From Clostridia bacterium (GTDB lineage Bacteria; Bacillota; Clostridia; Oscillospirales; Acutalibacteraceae): a stretch of 43,447 nt of DNA. The notes beneath the pieces are model-generated. The model was given only the letters and a program-made list of their open reading frames with translations, was not told where the DNA came from and made no database searches. The position numbers and the translations under genes were made by a program. Of this stretch, positions 8,236 through 17,766 are shown piece by piece. Every line of letters begins with the position of its first letter. Positions within the stretch are counted from its first letter, which is position 1. The DNA lies in NCBI GenBank assembly GCA_017631955.1, contig JAGBSJ010000018.1:1-43447 (forward strand), read 5' to 3'.

Positions 8236-8973
8236 ATGTCAGGACATTCAAAATGGAGTACAATTAAAAGAAAAAAGGAAAAGACTGATAACGCCAGAGC
8301 AAAGGTGTTTACTAAAATCGGTCGTGAAATTGCAGTTGCAGTAAAAGCAGGCGGACCAGACCCTGCAGGCAACTCAAAACTTAAAGACGTAATCGCAAAA
8401 GCAAAAGCTGCAAATATGCCAAATGATAACATCGAAAGAGTTATCAAAAAGGCAGCAGGCGAAGGCAGTGGCGAAAATTACGACGAAATCGTATATGAAG
8501 GTTACGGCCCATCAGGTATCGCAATCATCGTTGAAACACTTACAGATAACAGAAACAGAACTGCAGCCGACGTTCGTCACTATTTCGATAAATTCGGTGG
8601 CAATATGGGTCAAAGCGGTTGTGTTTCATTTATGTTCAACCGTCAGGGCGTAATCATTTTCGAAAAAGAAGGCATTGACGAAGACCAACTTATGGAAGAT
8701 GCACTTGAAGCAGGTGCTATCGACTTTATTGCAGAAGACGAAATCTATGATGTTCGTACAGAAGCAAACGATATGGGTGCAGTTCGTGACGACCTTGAAG
8801 CAAAGGGCTACAAATTCGTTTCAGCAGAAGTTGAATATGTTCCAAGCACATACACAGCACTCACAAACCCAGACGACATCAAAAACATGGGCAGAATGCT
8901 TGAAATGTTTGAAGAAAACGACGATGTTCAAAATGTCTACCACAACTGGGAAAACGAGGATGATTATGAATAA
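8236..8973 (+). CDS. YebC/PmpR-family protein (TACO1 family)
   Basis: This 245-residue protein starts MSGHSKWSTIKRKKEKTD, the signature N-terminus of the family, and contains the conserved NMPNDNIERVIKKAAG and YEGYGPSGIA segments. Members were described as DNA-binding transcriptional regulators. More recent family work links them (like mitochondrial TACO1) to translation of difficult sequences such as polyproline. Length and motifs are full, so it looks intact. It is transcribed alone from a good promoter and is followed by a long imperfect palindrome rather than a normal terminator. Confidence 0.95.
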   Translation: MSGHSKWSTIKRKKEKTDNARAKVFTKIGREIAVAVKAGGPDPAGNSKLKDVIAKAKAANMPNDNIERVIKKAAGEGSGENYDEIVYEGYGPSGIAIIVETLTDNRNRTAADVRHYFDKFGGNMGQSGCVSFMFNRQGVIIFEKEGIDEDQLMEDALEAGAIDFIAEDEIYDVRTEANDMGAVRDDLEAKGYKFVSAEVEYVPSTYTALTNPDDIKNMGRMLEMFEENDDVQNVYHNWENEDDYE

Positions 8974-9070
8974 TTGCAGTAATTTGGCGTATTTTCACTT
9001 TTGCGTCGTCGACTTACACTCGTAAGCCATCCTCCTTAAAAGCGAAAATTCATCCAAATTCCAAGCAATT
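8972..9070. repeat. Long imperfect palindrome between yebC and glf
   Basis: The left arm begins AATTGC (8972), followed by AATTTGG and TTTTCACTTTT. The right arm, read in reverse complement, gives AATTGC, then AATTTGG and TTTTCGCTTTT. The centre holds the small hairpin CTTAC-ACTC-GTAAG. The 99-bp structure fills the gap and lacks a U tract on either side, so it is not a standard terminator. Confidence 0.6.
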
Positions 9071-9162
9071 CTTCGTGGTGTAAAGTAGTTGAGTTGTTAC
9101 TTGAACAATTTACCAGCAATTCTCAAATTATAATTTTATTTTGCACTTACAACAGGTGTTTT

Positions 9163-10269
9163 ATGAAAAAGTATGACTATTTAATCGTGGGTGCGGGGCT
9201 TTTTGGTGCCGTGTTTGCTCACGAAGCAACAAAACAAGGCAAGCGTTGTCTTGTGCTTGAAAAAAGAAATCATACGGGTGGTAATATCTACTGTGAAACT
9301 ATTGAAGATATTACAGTCAACAAATATGGTGCGCATATTTTTCATACAAGCAGTCAGCGTGTATGGGATTATGTGACTTCGTTTTGTGAATTTAACAACT
9401 TTATAAATACACCATTGGCAAATTATGAGGGCAAACTTTACAATCTGCCATTTAACATGAATACTTTTTCACAGATTTTTGGTGTTACTACTCCCGAAGA
9501 GGCAAAAGCCATAATCGAAGAACAACGCTCTGAAATTAAAGGCGAGCCACAAAATCTTGAAGAACAAGCAATCAGTTTAGTAGGTCGTGAAATTTACACA
9601 AAACTTGTAAAGGGCTACACCGAAAAACAGTGGGGTCGCGATTGCAAAGATTTGCCTGCATTTATTATCAAGCGACTTCCTGTCCGTTATACTTACGATA
9701 ACAACTATTTTAACGACACTTATCAGGGAATCCCTGTAAATAGTTATAACGAGTTAATTGACAAACTTTTAGATGGTGTTGAAGTTCGTTTGAACACCGA
9801 CTTTCTCCAAGATAAAGAGTATTATTTATCTCTTGCAGAAAAGTGTGTATATACAGGCACAATTGACGCGTATTTTGACTATGCTCTCGGTAATCTTGAT
9901 TATCGCAGTTTGAGATTTGAAACTGAAACATTAGATATGCAAGAATTTCAGCCAGTTGCGGTTGTGAATTACAACGAGCGTCAGATTCTATATACACGAA
10001 TTATTGAGCATAAGCATTTTGAATTCGGCAAACAAGAGAAAACTGTAATTACTCGCGAATACCCTGCCAACTGGGAAATAGGCGACGAGCCATATTACCC
10101 TGTAAACGATGAACGTAACAATGTGCTTTATGAACAGTATAAAGCCCTTGCCGAAAATGAAAAAAATGTAATTTTCGGTGGTCGTTTAGGTCAGTATAAA
10201 TATTTTGATATGGACAAGTGTATTGAATCTGCACTTGCACTTTGTGATAAGGAGTTAAGTAATGAGTAA
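9163..10269 (+). CDS. glf: UDP-galactopyranose mutase
   Basis: This flavoenzyme interconverts UDP-galactopyranose and UDP-galactofuranose for cell-surface glycans. The 368-residue form from ATG 9163 is chosen because it begins MKKYDYLIVGAGLFGAVFA, placing the FAD-binding GxGxxG (G10, G12, G15) at the N-terminus; a longer frame from 9094 only adds unrelated residues. LEKRNHTGGNIY and NKYGAHIFHT are the conserved Rossmann and active-site segments, and TEKQWGRD and the C-terminal FGGRLGQYKYFDMD are GLF hallmarks. The downstream GT2 gene overlaps its end, so the two are translationally coupled and probably build a Galf-containing polymer or lipid. Confidence 0.96.
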   Translation: MKKYDYLIVGAGLFGAVFAHEATKQGKRCLVLEKRNHTGGNIYCETIEDITVNKYGAHIFHTSSQRVWDYVTSFCEFNNFINTPLANYEGKLYNLPFNMNTFSQIFGVTTPEEAKAIIEEQRSEIKGEPQNLEEQAISLVGREIYTKLVKGYTEKQWGRDCKDLPAFIIKRLPVRYTYDNNYFNDTYQGIPVNSYNELIDKLLDGVEVRLNTDFLQDKEYYLSLAEKCVYTGTIDAYFDYALGNLDYRSLRFETETLDMQEFQPVAVVNYNERQILYTRIIEHKHFEFGKQEKTVITREYPANWEIGDEPYYPVNDERNNVLYEQYKALAENEKNVIFGGRLGQYKYFDMDKCIESALALCDKELSNE

Positions 10270-11320
10270 CATTAAAATCACCGCAATTATGCCGGTTTAT
10301 AATGTTGAAAATTACATAGGAAAGTGTATTGAGAGTTTACAGGCACAAACGCTTACAGAATGGGAACTTATAGCCGTTGATGACGGTAGTCCCGATAACA
10401 GTGGTGCAATCTGTGATGCATATGCACTTTTAGATAATCGCATTACCGTAATCCACAAAGAAAACGGTGGTGCTCCAAGCGCTCGTAATACTGCAATTCC
10501 GCAGGCAAAAGGTGAGTATCTTTATTTTGTAGATTCTGACGACTGGGCAGAGCCCACAATGTTTGAAGATATGTATAAGGTAGCAAAAGAAAATGATGCT
10601 CAACTTGTTGTGGCGGGTTATTATATTGATACTTATTATTCTGATACTGAGTACTACACACAAGAGCAAGCGTTATCATCAAAAGTTTTTGCAAGTCAAC
10701 GTGAATTTCGCGAATACGCTCACAAAATGTTTGATAAAAATCTTCTTTATACACCTTGGAACAAATTATTTTCAAGAGAATATATAATGAAGAACGACAT
10801 ACGCTTCAAAAACACTTTCTGGGACGATTTTCCTTTCAACCTTGATGTTGTTCGTGATGTTGAGCGTGTAGTTTTAATGGAAGAAAAATACTACCATTTT
10901 ATGCGTGCACGTGCAGATAGCGAAACGGCAAAATATCGTAGTGATATGTTAGACAAGCGTGAAGAAGAGCACGGTTGGATGCTTGACTTATATAAATATT
11001 GGAATGTCAACTCCGACGAAAGCCGTGAAATGATTAACCGCAGATACATTGAGCGTGTAGTGGGTTGCATTGAAAATGTAACAAACTCTGCTTGTACTCT
11101 TACTACAAAAGAGAAAAAAGAGCAAATAAAAAATATGATTACAAGTGAAAATGTGCGAATTGCCTTAAAATATGCAAAACCCAATTCCCTTGTAATGAAA
11201 ATAATGCTTATACCAATTAAGCTTAAATGGACTTGGCTTACTTACCTTGAAGGTGCTTTTATTTCAAAAGTAAAATCAGGTAATGTAAAACTTTTCGCAA
11301 AACTCAAAGCAAACAGATAG
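10262..11320 (+). CDS. Family 2 glycosyltransferase
   Basis: This 352-residue protein has a GT-A fold N-terminus: ITAIMPVYNVENYIGKCIES, DDGSPDNSG (nucleotide-sugar site, about 39-47), GAPSARNTAI, and the metal-binding DSDDW (about 92-96). The C-terminal 140 residues are variable and probably recognise the acceptor. The start overlaps glf by 8 nt, so it is likely in the same operon and may be a galactofuranosyl or related surface transferase. Donor and acceptor are not decided by sequence. Confidence 0.92.
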   Translation: MSNIKITAIMPVYNVENYIGKCIESLQAQTLTEWELIAVDDGSPDNSGAICDAYALLDNRITVIHKENGGAPSARNTAIPQAKGEYLYFVDSDDWAEPTMFEDMYKVAKENDAQLVVAGYYIDTYYSDTEYYTQEQALSSKVFASQREFREYAHKMFDKNLLYTPWNKLFSREYIMKNDIRFKNTFWDDFPFNLDVVRDVERVVLMEEKYYHFMRARADSETAKYRSDMLDKREEEHGWMLDLYKYWNVNSDESREMINRRYIERVVGCIENVTNSACTLTTKEKKEQIKNMITSENVRIALKYAKPNSLVMKIMLIPIKLKWTWLTYLEGAFISKVKSGNVKLFAKLKANR

Positions 11321-11333
11321 AAGGATTTTTAGA

Positions 11334-12131
11334 ATGTCATTAAAGAACAAAAAACTTTTCTTACTTGATATGGACGGAACAATTTATGAGGGCGCTCGTC
11401 TTTTCGAATGTGTTAATGAGTTTTTAGCACATATTGAAAGCGTTGGTGGTCAGTATGTGTTTATCACAAACAACTCCTCACGCTCCGTTAAAGATTATGT
11501 TATTAAACTTTCAAATATGGGAATTAAAGTGACAGAAGATAACTTTTTCACATCTTCACAGGCAACTGCACTTTATCTCAACAAGCATTTCCCTAATAAA
11601 AAGATTTATTGTATGGGCACTGCATCTATGATTGCCGAAATGGAAAAATACGGTGTTAATATCACAACCGAAGCAGATGAAGATACTGATTGTATCTGTG
11701 TTGGTTATGATACTGAGCTTACATATAAAAAGTTGTGGGATGTTTCATATCTTCTTCAGACAAAGAAAAATATTCCATATATCGCAACAAATCCTGACCG
11801 TGGTTGTCCTACTGAATTTGGCCTTGTGCCTGACTGCTTCGCAATGTGTGAAGCAATCAATTATGCAACAAACCGCAGACCGCTTTATATCGGCAAGCCA
11901 GACGGATTTATGATTGATTTCTCAGTTGAGCGCTCACCTTTCACAAAAGAAGAAACAGTTGTAATCGGCGACCGACTTTATACAGATATTGCATCAGGTG
12001 TGAATGCGGGAGTGGACACAATCTGTGTGTTAAGTGGTGAAAGCACAATGGAAGATATCGAAAACAGTGAAATCAAACCCACTTATGTTCGTGAAGATAT
12101 TAAAGAAATACTTAAAGAATTGCAGGTGTAA
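11334..12131 (+). CDS. HAD-IIA family phosphatase (NagD/AraL-like)
   Basis: This 265-residue hydrolase has the HAD motifs LLDMDGTIY (nucleophile D12, general acid D14), FITNNSS (motif II), GKPDGFM (motif III lysine) and VIGDRLYTDIASG (motif IV), with the IIA-type cap between II and III. The family dephosphorylates sugar phosphates, p-nitrophenyl phosphate or nucleotides. It follows the GT gene by 13 nt and precedes a DUF4364 gene by 3 nt, so all are probably co-transcribed. The physiological substrate is unknown. Confidence 0.93.
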   Translation: MSLKNKKLFLLDMDGTIYEGARLFECVNEFLAHIESVGGQYVFITNNSSRSVKDYVIKLSNMGIKVTEDNFFTSSQATALYLNKHFPNKKIYCMGTASMIAEMEKYGVNITTEADEDTDCICVGYDTELTYKKLWDVSYLLQTKKNIPYIATNPDRGCPTEFGLVPDCFAMCEAINYATNRRPLYIGKPDGFMIDFSVERSPFTKEETVVIGDRLYTDIASGVNAGVDTICVLSGESTMEDIENSEIKPTYVREDIKEILKELQV

Positions 12132-12134
12132 ATT

Positions 12135-12689
12135 ATGGAATATGATGCTTTTGATGCGGGAATTGAATTAGGCGGACTTCGTAGCCGTGACGATATACGA
12201 CTTCTTATTTGCTATCTTCTTAAAAGCGTTGATGCACCAATGACAAGACAAATGCTTAATGACGCTATGCAAGAAGATGGACTTGCAAATTTCTTTGAAG
12301 TGGGTCAGGCAATTGAAGAACTTTTAAAAACAGGTAACATTACCGCCGATATTTTAGATGGCGAAGAGGTAATTACAGTTACTGAACGAGGCAGAGAAGC
12401 TGCGGAACTTTTACAGACAAGTTTGCCAAGAACTGTCCGTGAAAAAGCGGTCAATTCCGCAATTAAATTTGTAACACGCGCTAAAGTTGAGCGTGAAAAT
12501 AAAATCGAAGTCAAGAAAGAGGACGATGGTGGTTACACAATCACATTCACACTTTTTGACCGCGGTACTGAACTTATGAAACTTTCAATTTATGTAGTTG
12601 ATGGTTTGCAGTTAGAAACAGTAAAACAGAATTTCATAAACGACCCTGTTAAGGTGTATTCAAGTATTATTACATCATTAACAGTATAA
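12135..12689 (+). CDS. DUF4364 family protein
   Basis: This 184-residue protein matches the clostridial DUF4364 pattern. An N-terminal winged-helix-like segment (RDDIRLLICYLLKSVDAPMT, then EEGLANFF-like residues and a TERGREAAELL wing, about 18-95) is followed by a compact beta-rich domain (KKEDDGGYTITFTLFDRG, about 120-180). The wHTH suggests DNA binding, but the function of the family is not established. It sits 3 nt after the HAD phosphatase and 12 nt before valS, so it is in the same transcription unit. Confidence 0.82.
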   Translation: MEYDAFDAGIELGGLRSRDDIRLLICYLLKSVDAPMTRQMLNDAMQEDGLANFFEVGQAIEELLKTGNITADILDGEEVITVTERGREAAELLQTSLPRTVREKAVNSAIKFVTRAKVERENKIEVKKEDDGGYTITFTLFDRGTELMKLSIYVVDGLQLETVKQNFINDPVKVYSSIITSLTV

Positions 12690-12701
12690 AGGAGAATATA
12701 T

Positions 12702-15404
12702 ATGTCCAAGGAACTTGAAAAACAGTATAATCCGAAAAATGTTGAAGACAGAATATATAAAGACTGGCTCAGCAAAAAATATTTCCACGCTAAGCGTGAA
12801 GAGGGGAAAAAGACTTACACTATTGTAATTCCACCACCAAACATTACAGGTCAACTTCATATGGGTCACGCCCTTGATAACACATTACAAGATATTCTTA
12901 TTCGTTATCACAGAATGGCTGGTTATGATACACTCTGGTTACCTGGTACAGACCATGCGTCTATTGCAACTGAGGCAAAAATCGTTGAAACAATGAGAAA
13001 AGAAGGTATCTCTAAGGACGATTTAGGAAGAGATGGCTTCTTAGAGCGTGCTTGGGACTGGAAAAAACAATACGGTGGCAGAATTATTGAACAGTTAAAG
13101 AAACTCGGCTCATCTTGCGACTGGGACAGAGAGCGTTTTACTCTTGACGAAGGTTGCAGTAAAGCAGTTAATGAAGTTTTCTGCCGTCTTTATGAAAAAG
13201 ATTTGATTTACCGCGGTAACCGTATGGTTAACTGGTGTCCTTATTGTAACACATCAATTTCTGATGCAGAAGTTGAATATGAAGAGCAGGACGGTAGTTT
13301 CTGGCATCTTCTTTACACAGTTAAAGAAACAGGCGAGCAACTTGAACTTGCTACAACTCGTCCTGAAACAATGCTTGGCGATACTGCAGTTGCTATTAAT
13401 GTGGCTGACGAAAGATATAAGCACCTTCACGGTTGTCACGTAATTTTACCACTTCTTAATAAAGAAATTCCGATTGTATGTGACGAACACGCTGATATGA
13501 CAAAGGGTACAGGTGTTGTTAAAATTACTCCTGCTCACGACCCTAACGACTTTGAAGTTGGTCAGCGTAACAATCTTCCAATCGTTCGTACATTCACTTA
13601 TGATGGTCATTTAACAGGTGCAGAGGACAAGAGAATTGCCGACGAGCTTATTGCAAGTGGTCGTGCTACTGAAAACGAGCCAGAAGTACTTGATTGTGGT
13701 AAATATGCAGGTATGACTACAATGGAAGCAAGAAAAGCAATCCTCCACGACCTTAAAGCAGGTGGTTCTCTTAAAGAGGTTGAACCACGTAAACACGAGG
13801 TTGGTACTTGCTACCGTTGTCATAATAACATTGAGCCAATGGTTTCAAAACAGTGGTTTGTTCGTATGGTTCCTCTTGCAAAACCTGCAATTGATGCAGT
13901 AGAAAAAGGTGAAACAAAGTTCATTCCTGAACGCTTTACAAAGAACTACCTTAACTGGATGAACGGTACTCGCGACTGGTGTATTTCTCGTCAGTTATGG
14001 TGGGGTCATAGAATTCCTGCTTGGTACTGCGACGACTGTGGCGAAACAATTGTTTCAAAGACACCTGTTACAACTTGTCCAAAGTGTGGTGGTGCACATC
14101 TTCGTCAGGATGAAGATACACTTGACACTTGGTTCTCATCTGCATTATGGCCATTCTCAACACTCGGTTGGCCTGAACAGACAGAAGACCTTAAACACTA
14201 CTACCCAACAAATACTCTTGTAACTGGTTACGACATTATCGGTTTCTGGGTATCTCGTATGATTTTCTCTGCCCTTGAATATACAGGACAAGTTCCGTTT
14301 GATACAGTTCTTATTCACGGTCTTGTTCGTGACGCTCAGGGTAGAAAGATGTCAAAATCACTTGGTAACGGTATTGACCCGCTTGAGATTATCGACCAGT
14401 ACGGTGCAGATGCATTAAGATTTACTCTTGCAACAGGTAACAGCCCTGGTAACGATATGCGTTTCTCTGACGAAAAGGTTGAGGCAAGTAGAAACTTTGC
14501 AAATAAGATTTGGAATGCTGCTCGTTTTATCTTAATGAATCTTGACGAGAACGAATATGCACCTTATGTTCCAAAGAACCTTGCTATTGAAGATAAATGG
14601 ATTTTAAGTAAGTACAACGACCTTGTAAAAGATGTTACAGACTCACTTGAAAAGTTTGAGCTTGGTATGGCAGTACAGAAACTTTACGACTTTATCTGGG
14701 ACGTATTCTGTGACTGGTATATTGAAATTGCAAAAATCCGTCTTAACGGTGAATGTGCTACTGCAAAAGCAACAGTTAAAGCAGTACTCGTTTATGTAAT
14801 GTCAAATACATTGAAATTACTTCATCCATTTATGCCATTCATTACAGAAGAAATCTGGCAGACTCTCCCACACGATGGTGACTCAATTATGGTGTCCGAT
14901 TGGCCTGTATTTAGCGAAGAACTCTCATTCAAAGCAGACGAAACAGAAATGGAAAGAGTTATGACTGCAATTAAAGCGGTTCGTAACCGCCGTGCAGAAA
15001 TGAATGTTCCACCATCAAAGAAAGCAAAGATTTTCATTGAAACATCTTATGAAAATACATTCTCAGAGGGTGCAAACTTCTTCGTACGCCTCGCGTCAGC
15101 AAGTGAAGTTGAAATCGTTAAGGGCTACGAAGAAGACGGCGCGGTTGCGATTATCACAGAAGACGCTCGTCTTTTCATTCCACTTGATGAACTCGTTGAC
15201 TTCAAGGCAGAGTTAGAACGCCTTGAAAAAGAAAAAGCAGGCGTGCTTAAAGAAATCGCATTTGTTTCAGGCAAACTTAACAATGCAAACTTCGTTGCAA
15301 AAGCACCTGAAGCACTCGTTAACGAGCAACGCGAAAAACTCGCAAAATACAATGAAAAACTTGCAATGCTTGAAGAAAGTATCGCAAAGATTAGCAATAA
15401 ATAA
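12702..15404 (+). CDS. valS: Valine--tRNA ligase
   Basis: This 900-residue class I synthetase charges tRNA-Val. It begins KQYNPKNVEDRIYKDW. The HIGH-type motif is PPPNITGQLHMGHALDN (about 45-61) and KMSKS is at residues 549-553. The CP1 editing domain contains TTRPETMLGDTAVA. Zinc-binding CPYC, CYRC and CPKC pairs are visible, and the tail is the usual C-terminal coiled coil (KAELERLEKEKAGVLKEIAF). There is no T-box leader: only 12 nt separate it from the DUF4364 gene, so expression follows the upstream promoter. A perfect palindromic terminator follows. Confidence 0.97.
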   Translation: MSKELEKQYNPKNVEDRIYKDWLSKKYFHAKREEGKKTYTIVIPPPNITGQLHMGHALDNTLQDILIRYHRMAGYDTLWLPGTDHASIATEAKIVETMRKEGISKDDLGRDGFLERAWDWKKQYGGRIIEQLKKLGSSCDWDRERFTLDEGCSKAVNEVFCRLYEKDLIYRGNRMVNWCPYCNTSISDAEVEYEEQDGSFWHLLYTVKETGEQLELATTRPETMLGDTAVAINVADERYKHLHGCHVILPLLNKEIPIVCDEHADMTKGTGVVKITPAHDPNDFEVGQRNNLPIVRTFTYDGHLTGAEDKRIADELIASGRATENEPEVLDCGKYAGMTTMEARKAILHDLKAGGSLKEVEPRKHEVGTCYRCHNNIEPMVSKQWFVRMVPLAKPAIDAVEKGETKFIPERFTKNYLNWMNGTRDWCISRQLWWGHRIPAWYCDDCGETIVSKTPVTTCPKCGGAHLRQDEDTLDTWFSSALWPFSTLGWPEQTEDLKHYYPTNTLVTGYDIIGFWVSRMIFSALEYTGQVPFDTVLIHGLVRDAQGRKMSKSLGNGIDPLEIIDQYGADALRFTLATGNSPGNDMRFSDEKVEASRNFANKIWNAARFILMNLDENEYAPYVPKNLAIEDKWILSKYNDLVKDVTDSLEKFELGMAVQKLYDFIWDVFCDWYIEIAKIRLNGECATAKATVKAVLVYVMSNTLKLLHPFMPFITEEIWQTLPHDGDSIMVSDWPVFSEELSFKADETEMERVMTAIKAVRNRRAEMNVPPSKKAKIFIETSYENTFSEGANFFVRLASASEVEIVKGYEEDGAVAIITEDARLFIPLDELVDFKAELERLEKEKAGVLKEIAFVSGKLNNANFVAKAPEALVNEQREKLAKYNEKLAMLEESIAKISNK

Positions 15405-15423
15405 AAAACTAATCAACACAATA

Positions 15424-15457
15424 AAAAAGGAACTCTCAATTGAGAGTTCCTTAATTT
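15424..15457. terminator. Bidirectional terminator between valS and the alcohol dehydrogenase
   Basis: A perfect 26-bp palindrome (15427-15452, arms AAGGAACTCTCAA) has an A run on the left and a T-rich run on the right, so it can end both convergent units. Confidence 0.9.
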
Positions 15458-15472
15458 TTATGTAATATTCGA

Positions 15473-16681
15473 TTATTCCTTAATCATCAATGACTTAACG
15501 ATAGCTGTCATTTCTTCTTCGCCGTAGATTACAGGAACAGGGTAGAGTGGGTTACCTTCTTTAAGAGCGCGCTCTACGATAATTGGAATATCTTTTTCCT
15601 GAATCTGTGCAAAGCCCTTTGGAATGTTCATTCTTTCATTCATAGCATAGATTTCTGCAATAAATGCTTTTGCCTTTGCTTCTTCGCTATCGCCTTTGAT
15701 ACCAACAAGGTCAGCAAGACGAGAAAGTGAGCCGTAAACGGCGTCTCCATAGCTTTCAAGCATTACAGGAAGAATAACTGCATTTGCAAGACCGTGAGGA
15801 ATACCATACTGACCACCAAGGTTGTGTGCAACTGCATGAACATAACCAACATAAGCACGAGTAAATGCCATACCTGCATAGTAAGATGCGAGAAGCATAT
15901 TGTTTCTAGCTTCAATGTTTTTACCGTCTGTGTATGCAGTTTCAAGGTTTTCGAAAATCATTTTTGTTGCTTTTTCTGCATAGTTAGTTGTTGATTTAAC
16001 ATTTGAATGACCAATATATGCTTCAACAGCGTGTGTAAGAGCGTCCATACCTGTTGTTGATGTGATATGTGGTGGAAGACCTACTGTAAGTTCAGGGTCA
16101 AACACTGCAAATCTTGGACGAAGGAATGGGTCGTTACAAGCATTCTTTTCGTGTGTTTTTGAGTTAGAAACAACCGCTGCAAGTGTACATTCTGAGCCAG
16201 TACCTGCAGTTGTTGGAACTGCAAAGAATGGTGGAAGTGGACGAAGAATTTTCATAAGTCCGCGCATTTTTTCAACTGGCTGATTTGGTTTAACAACTCT
16301 TGCTGCTGCAATTTTTGCACAGTCCATTGGTGAACCACCACCAAATGCGATAATACCCTGACAACCGTTAGCATTGTACATATCTTTTGCTTCTTCAATG
16401 TTTTCGATTGTTGGATTTGGCTGAGTACCATCATAAACTACATACTCAACGCCTGCATTTTCCATTTCTTCATAAAGAGAATTAAGAAGACCAAGTGAAG
16501 TAAGACCTTTATCAGTTACGATAAGTACTTTCTTAAGTCCCTTTTCTTTAATAAGGTTTGGAAGTTTGCGAATACTACCAGGACCTGTAAGCATAAATGG
16601 CTCGCCCCATGGCATAAAGCATTCTGCAATAAACATAACCTTCTGGAAAACTCTGCAATACGCTTTGTAAAATTTTGTCAT
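15473..16681 (-). CDS. Iron-containing alcohol dehydrogenase
   Basis: This 402-residue group III (Fe-dependent) alcohol dehydrogenase carries the NAD-binding GGGSPMDCAK (about 114-123), DALTHAVEAYIG, and the metal-ligand region HAVAHNLGGQYGIPHGLANA (about 285-304). Members reduce aldehydes to alcohols or oxidise diols; butanol, propanediol and lactaldehyde enzymes all look alike here. It starts after AAAGGGAG. The gap upstream is filled by a 161-bp palindrome, which would lie in its 5' untranslated region or separate it from ribF. Substrate is not assigned. Confidence 0.93.
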   Translation of the reverse strand: MTKFYKAYCRVFQKVMFIAECFMPWGEPFMLTGPGSIRKLPNLIKEKGLKKVLIVTDKGLTSLGLLNSLYEEMENAGVEYVVYDGTQPNPTIENIEEAKDMYNANGCQGIIAFGGGSPMDCAKIAAARVVKPNQPVEKMRGLMKILRPLPPFFAVPTTAGTGSECTLAAVVSNSKTHEKNACNDPFLRPRFAVFDPELTVGLPPHITSTTGMDALTHAVEAYIGHSNVKSTTNYAEKATKMIFENLETAYTDGKNIEARNNMLLASYYAGMAFTRAYVGYVHAVAHNLGGQYGIPHGLANAVILPVMLESYGDAVYGSLSRLADLVGIKGDSEEAKAKAFIAEIYAMNERMNIPKGFAQIQEKDIPIIVERALKEGNPLYPVPVIYGEEEMTAIVKSLMIKE

Positions 16682-16701
16682 AAAAAATCTCCCTTTCTAA
16701 G

Positions 16702-16862
16702 GTAACCACTTCTTAAACCTTGGTCGCAATTCTCAACGGCCACTTTTCCGCCATAGCTCGTCAAAAATACTCGTTAATACACAAAGTATTGCCTGCGTTT
16801 TTTAACGGCTCTGACGAAAAACTATCTCGTTGATAATTACAACCCGCTTTATTCAGCGGTTA
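16702..16862. repeat. 161-bp imperfect palindromic element between ribF and adh
   Basis: Almost the whole gap is one large inverted repeat. The outer arms are GTAACCACT (16702) and the reverse complement of AGCGGTTAC (to 16862). The middle arms are GGTCGCAATTCTCAACG and, in reverse complement, GGTTGTAATTATCAACG. The inner arms, 16744-16770 and 16795-16821, match at most positions. The size, terminal repeats and lack of coding potential resemble a MITE or REP-like element. Confidence 0.68.
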
Positions 16863-16872
16863 CAATTTGATT

Positions 16873-17766
16873 TTATTTATTTTTATTTCTTGCTGTGAAG
16901 ATTTCAACAGCTAATTTACTGTCTTTGTCAATCTGTTCTTTCAAATCTTCTTTAGACTCAAATTTCTTTTCGCCACGAATGAATGAAAGAAGCTCAACTT
17001 TAATTCTTCTGTTATAAAGGTTGCCGTCAAAACCAAGAATGCAAGTTTCACTGAGCACCTTGTCGCCACCGATTGTAGGATGACAACCAAAATTTGTAAC
17101 TGATGGGTAAATAACATCATCAACAGTTGATTGTGATGCATAAACACCGTGTTTTAGATTGATAAAATCAACAGGGAAGTGTTGATTGATAGTAGGGAAT
17201 CCAAAATATTTCTTGCCGATTTTATTACCCTCAACAACAAGAAAATCGTAAGAAAATTTTCTGCCCAACATATTGTTTGCTTCTTCAATGTTTCCGTTTT
17301 CAAGGGCAGAGCGAATACGAGTTGAACTGATTAACTCGCCCTCATAAGAAACATTTTCTGCTTTTTTGTAAAGTAATCCGTACTTTTCACAAAGTTCTTT
17401 TAAGACCTCACTTGTGCCTTTTCCGTTTTTGCCGAAGTGGAAGTTATCTCCGCTTACAACCGCACCCGCGTTAAGTTTGCCTATAAGAATATCTTTTACA
17501 AACTCTTCAGGGGTAAGGTCTTTGATTTCGTTGAAACTGATAGGTACAGGGAGTAACCCCATATTTTTAATGTTTGCTTCTTTGTCTTCTTTAGTAATGA
17601 GCATTGGTGGAGCAAAGCCCTTGACTGCAACTAACGGATGACAGTCAAAAAGAAGTACAGATGGCACAAAACCATCAAAAGCAAATTTTTTAGTTGTTTC
17701 AAGCACGTTAAGATGACCTTTGTGCAAACCATCAAAGGTGCCAAGAGCCAACGCTAATTTATTCAT
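16873..17766 (-). CDS. ribF: Bifunctional riboflavin kinase/FAD synthetase
   Basis: The protein makes FMN and FAD from riboflavin. The N-terminal nucleotidyltransferase has GTFDGLHKGH (about 10-19) and FDCHP; the C-terminal kinase has GKKYFGFPTIN and FGCHPTIGG (about 185-235). At 297 residues it is full length. ATG 17766 is chosen because the family-typical NKLALALGTFDG follows at once; a TTG at 17775 is an alternative but sits only four bases after GGAGG. The start overlaps the stop of truB, showing translational coupling at the end of the rimP-infB operon. Confidence 0.95.
   Translation of the reverse strand: MNKLALALGTFDGLHKGHLNVLETTKKFAFDGFVPSVLLFDCHPLVAVKGFAPPMLITKEDKEANIKNMGLLPVPISFNEIKDLTPEEFVKDILIGKLNAGAVVSGDNFHFGKNGKGTSEVLKELCEKYGLLYKKAENVSYEGELISSTRIRSALENGNIEEANNMLGRKFSYDFLVVEGNKIGKKYFGFPTINQHFPVDFINLKHGVYASQSTVDDVIYPSVTNFGCHPTIGGDKVLSETCILGFDGNLYNRRIKVELLSFIRGEKKFESKEDLKEQIDKDSKLAVEIFTARNKNK

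Noticed and set aside
12690-12701. T-box riboswitch before valS
   Set aside because: Only 12 nt separate valS from the upstream gene, too little for a T-box.
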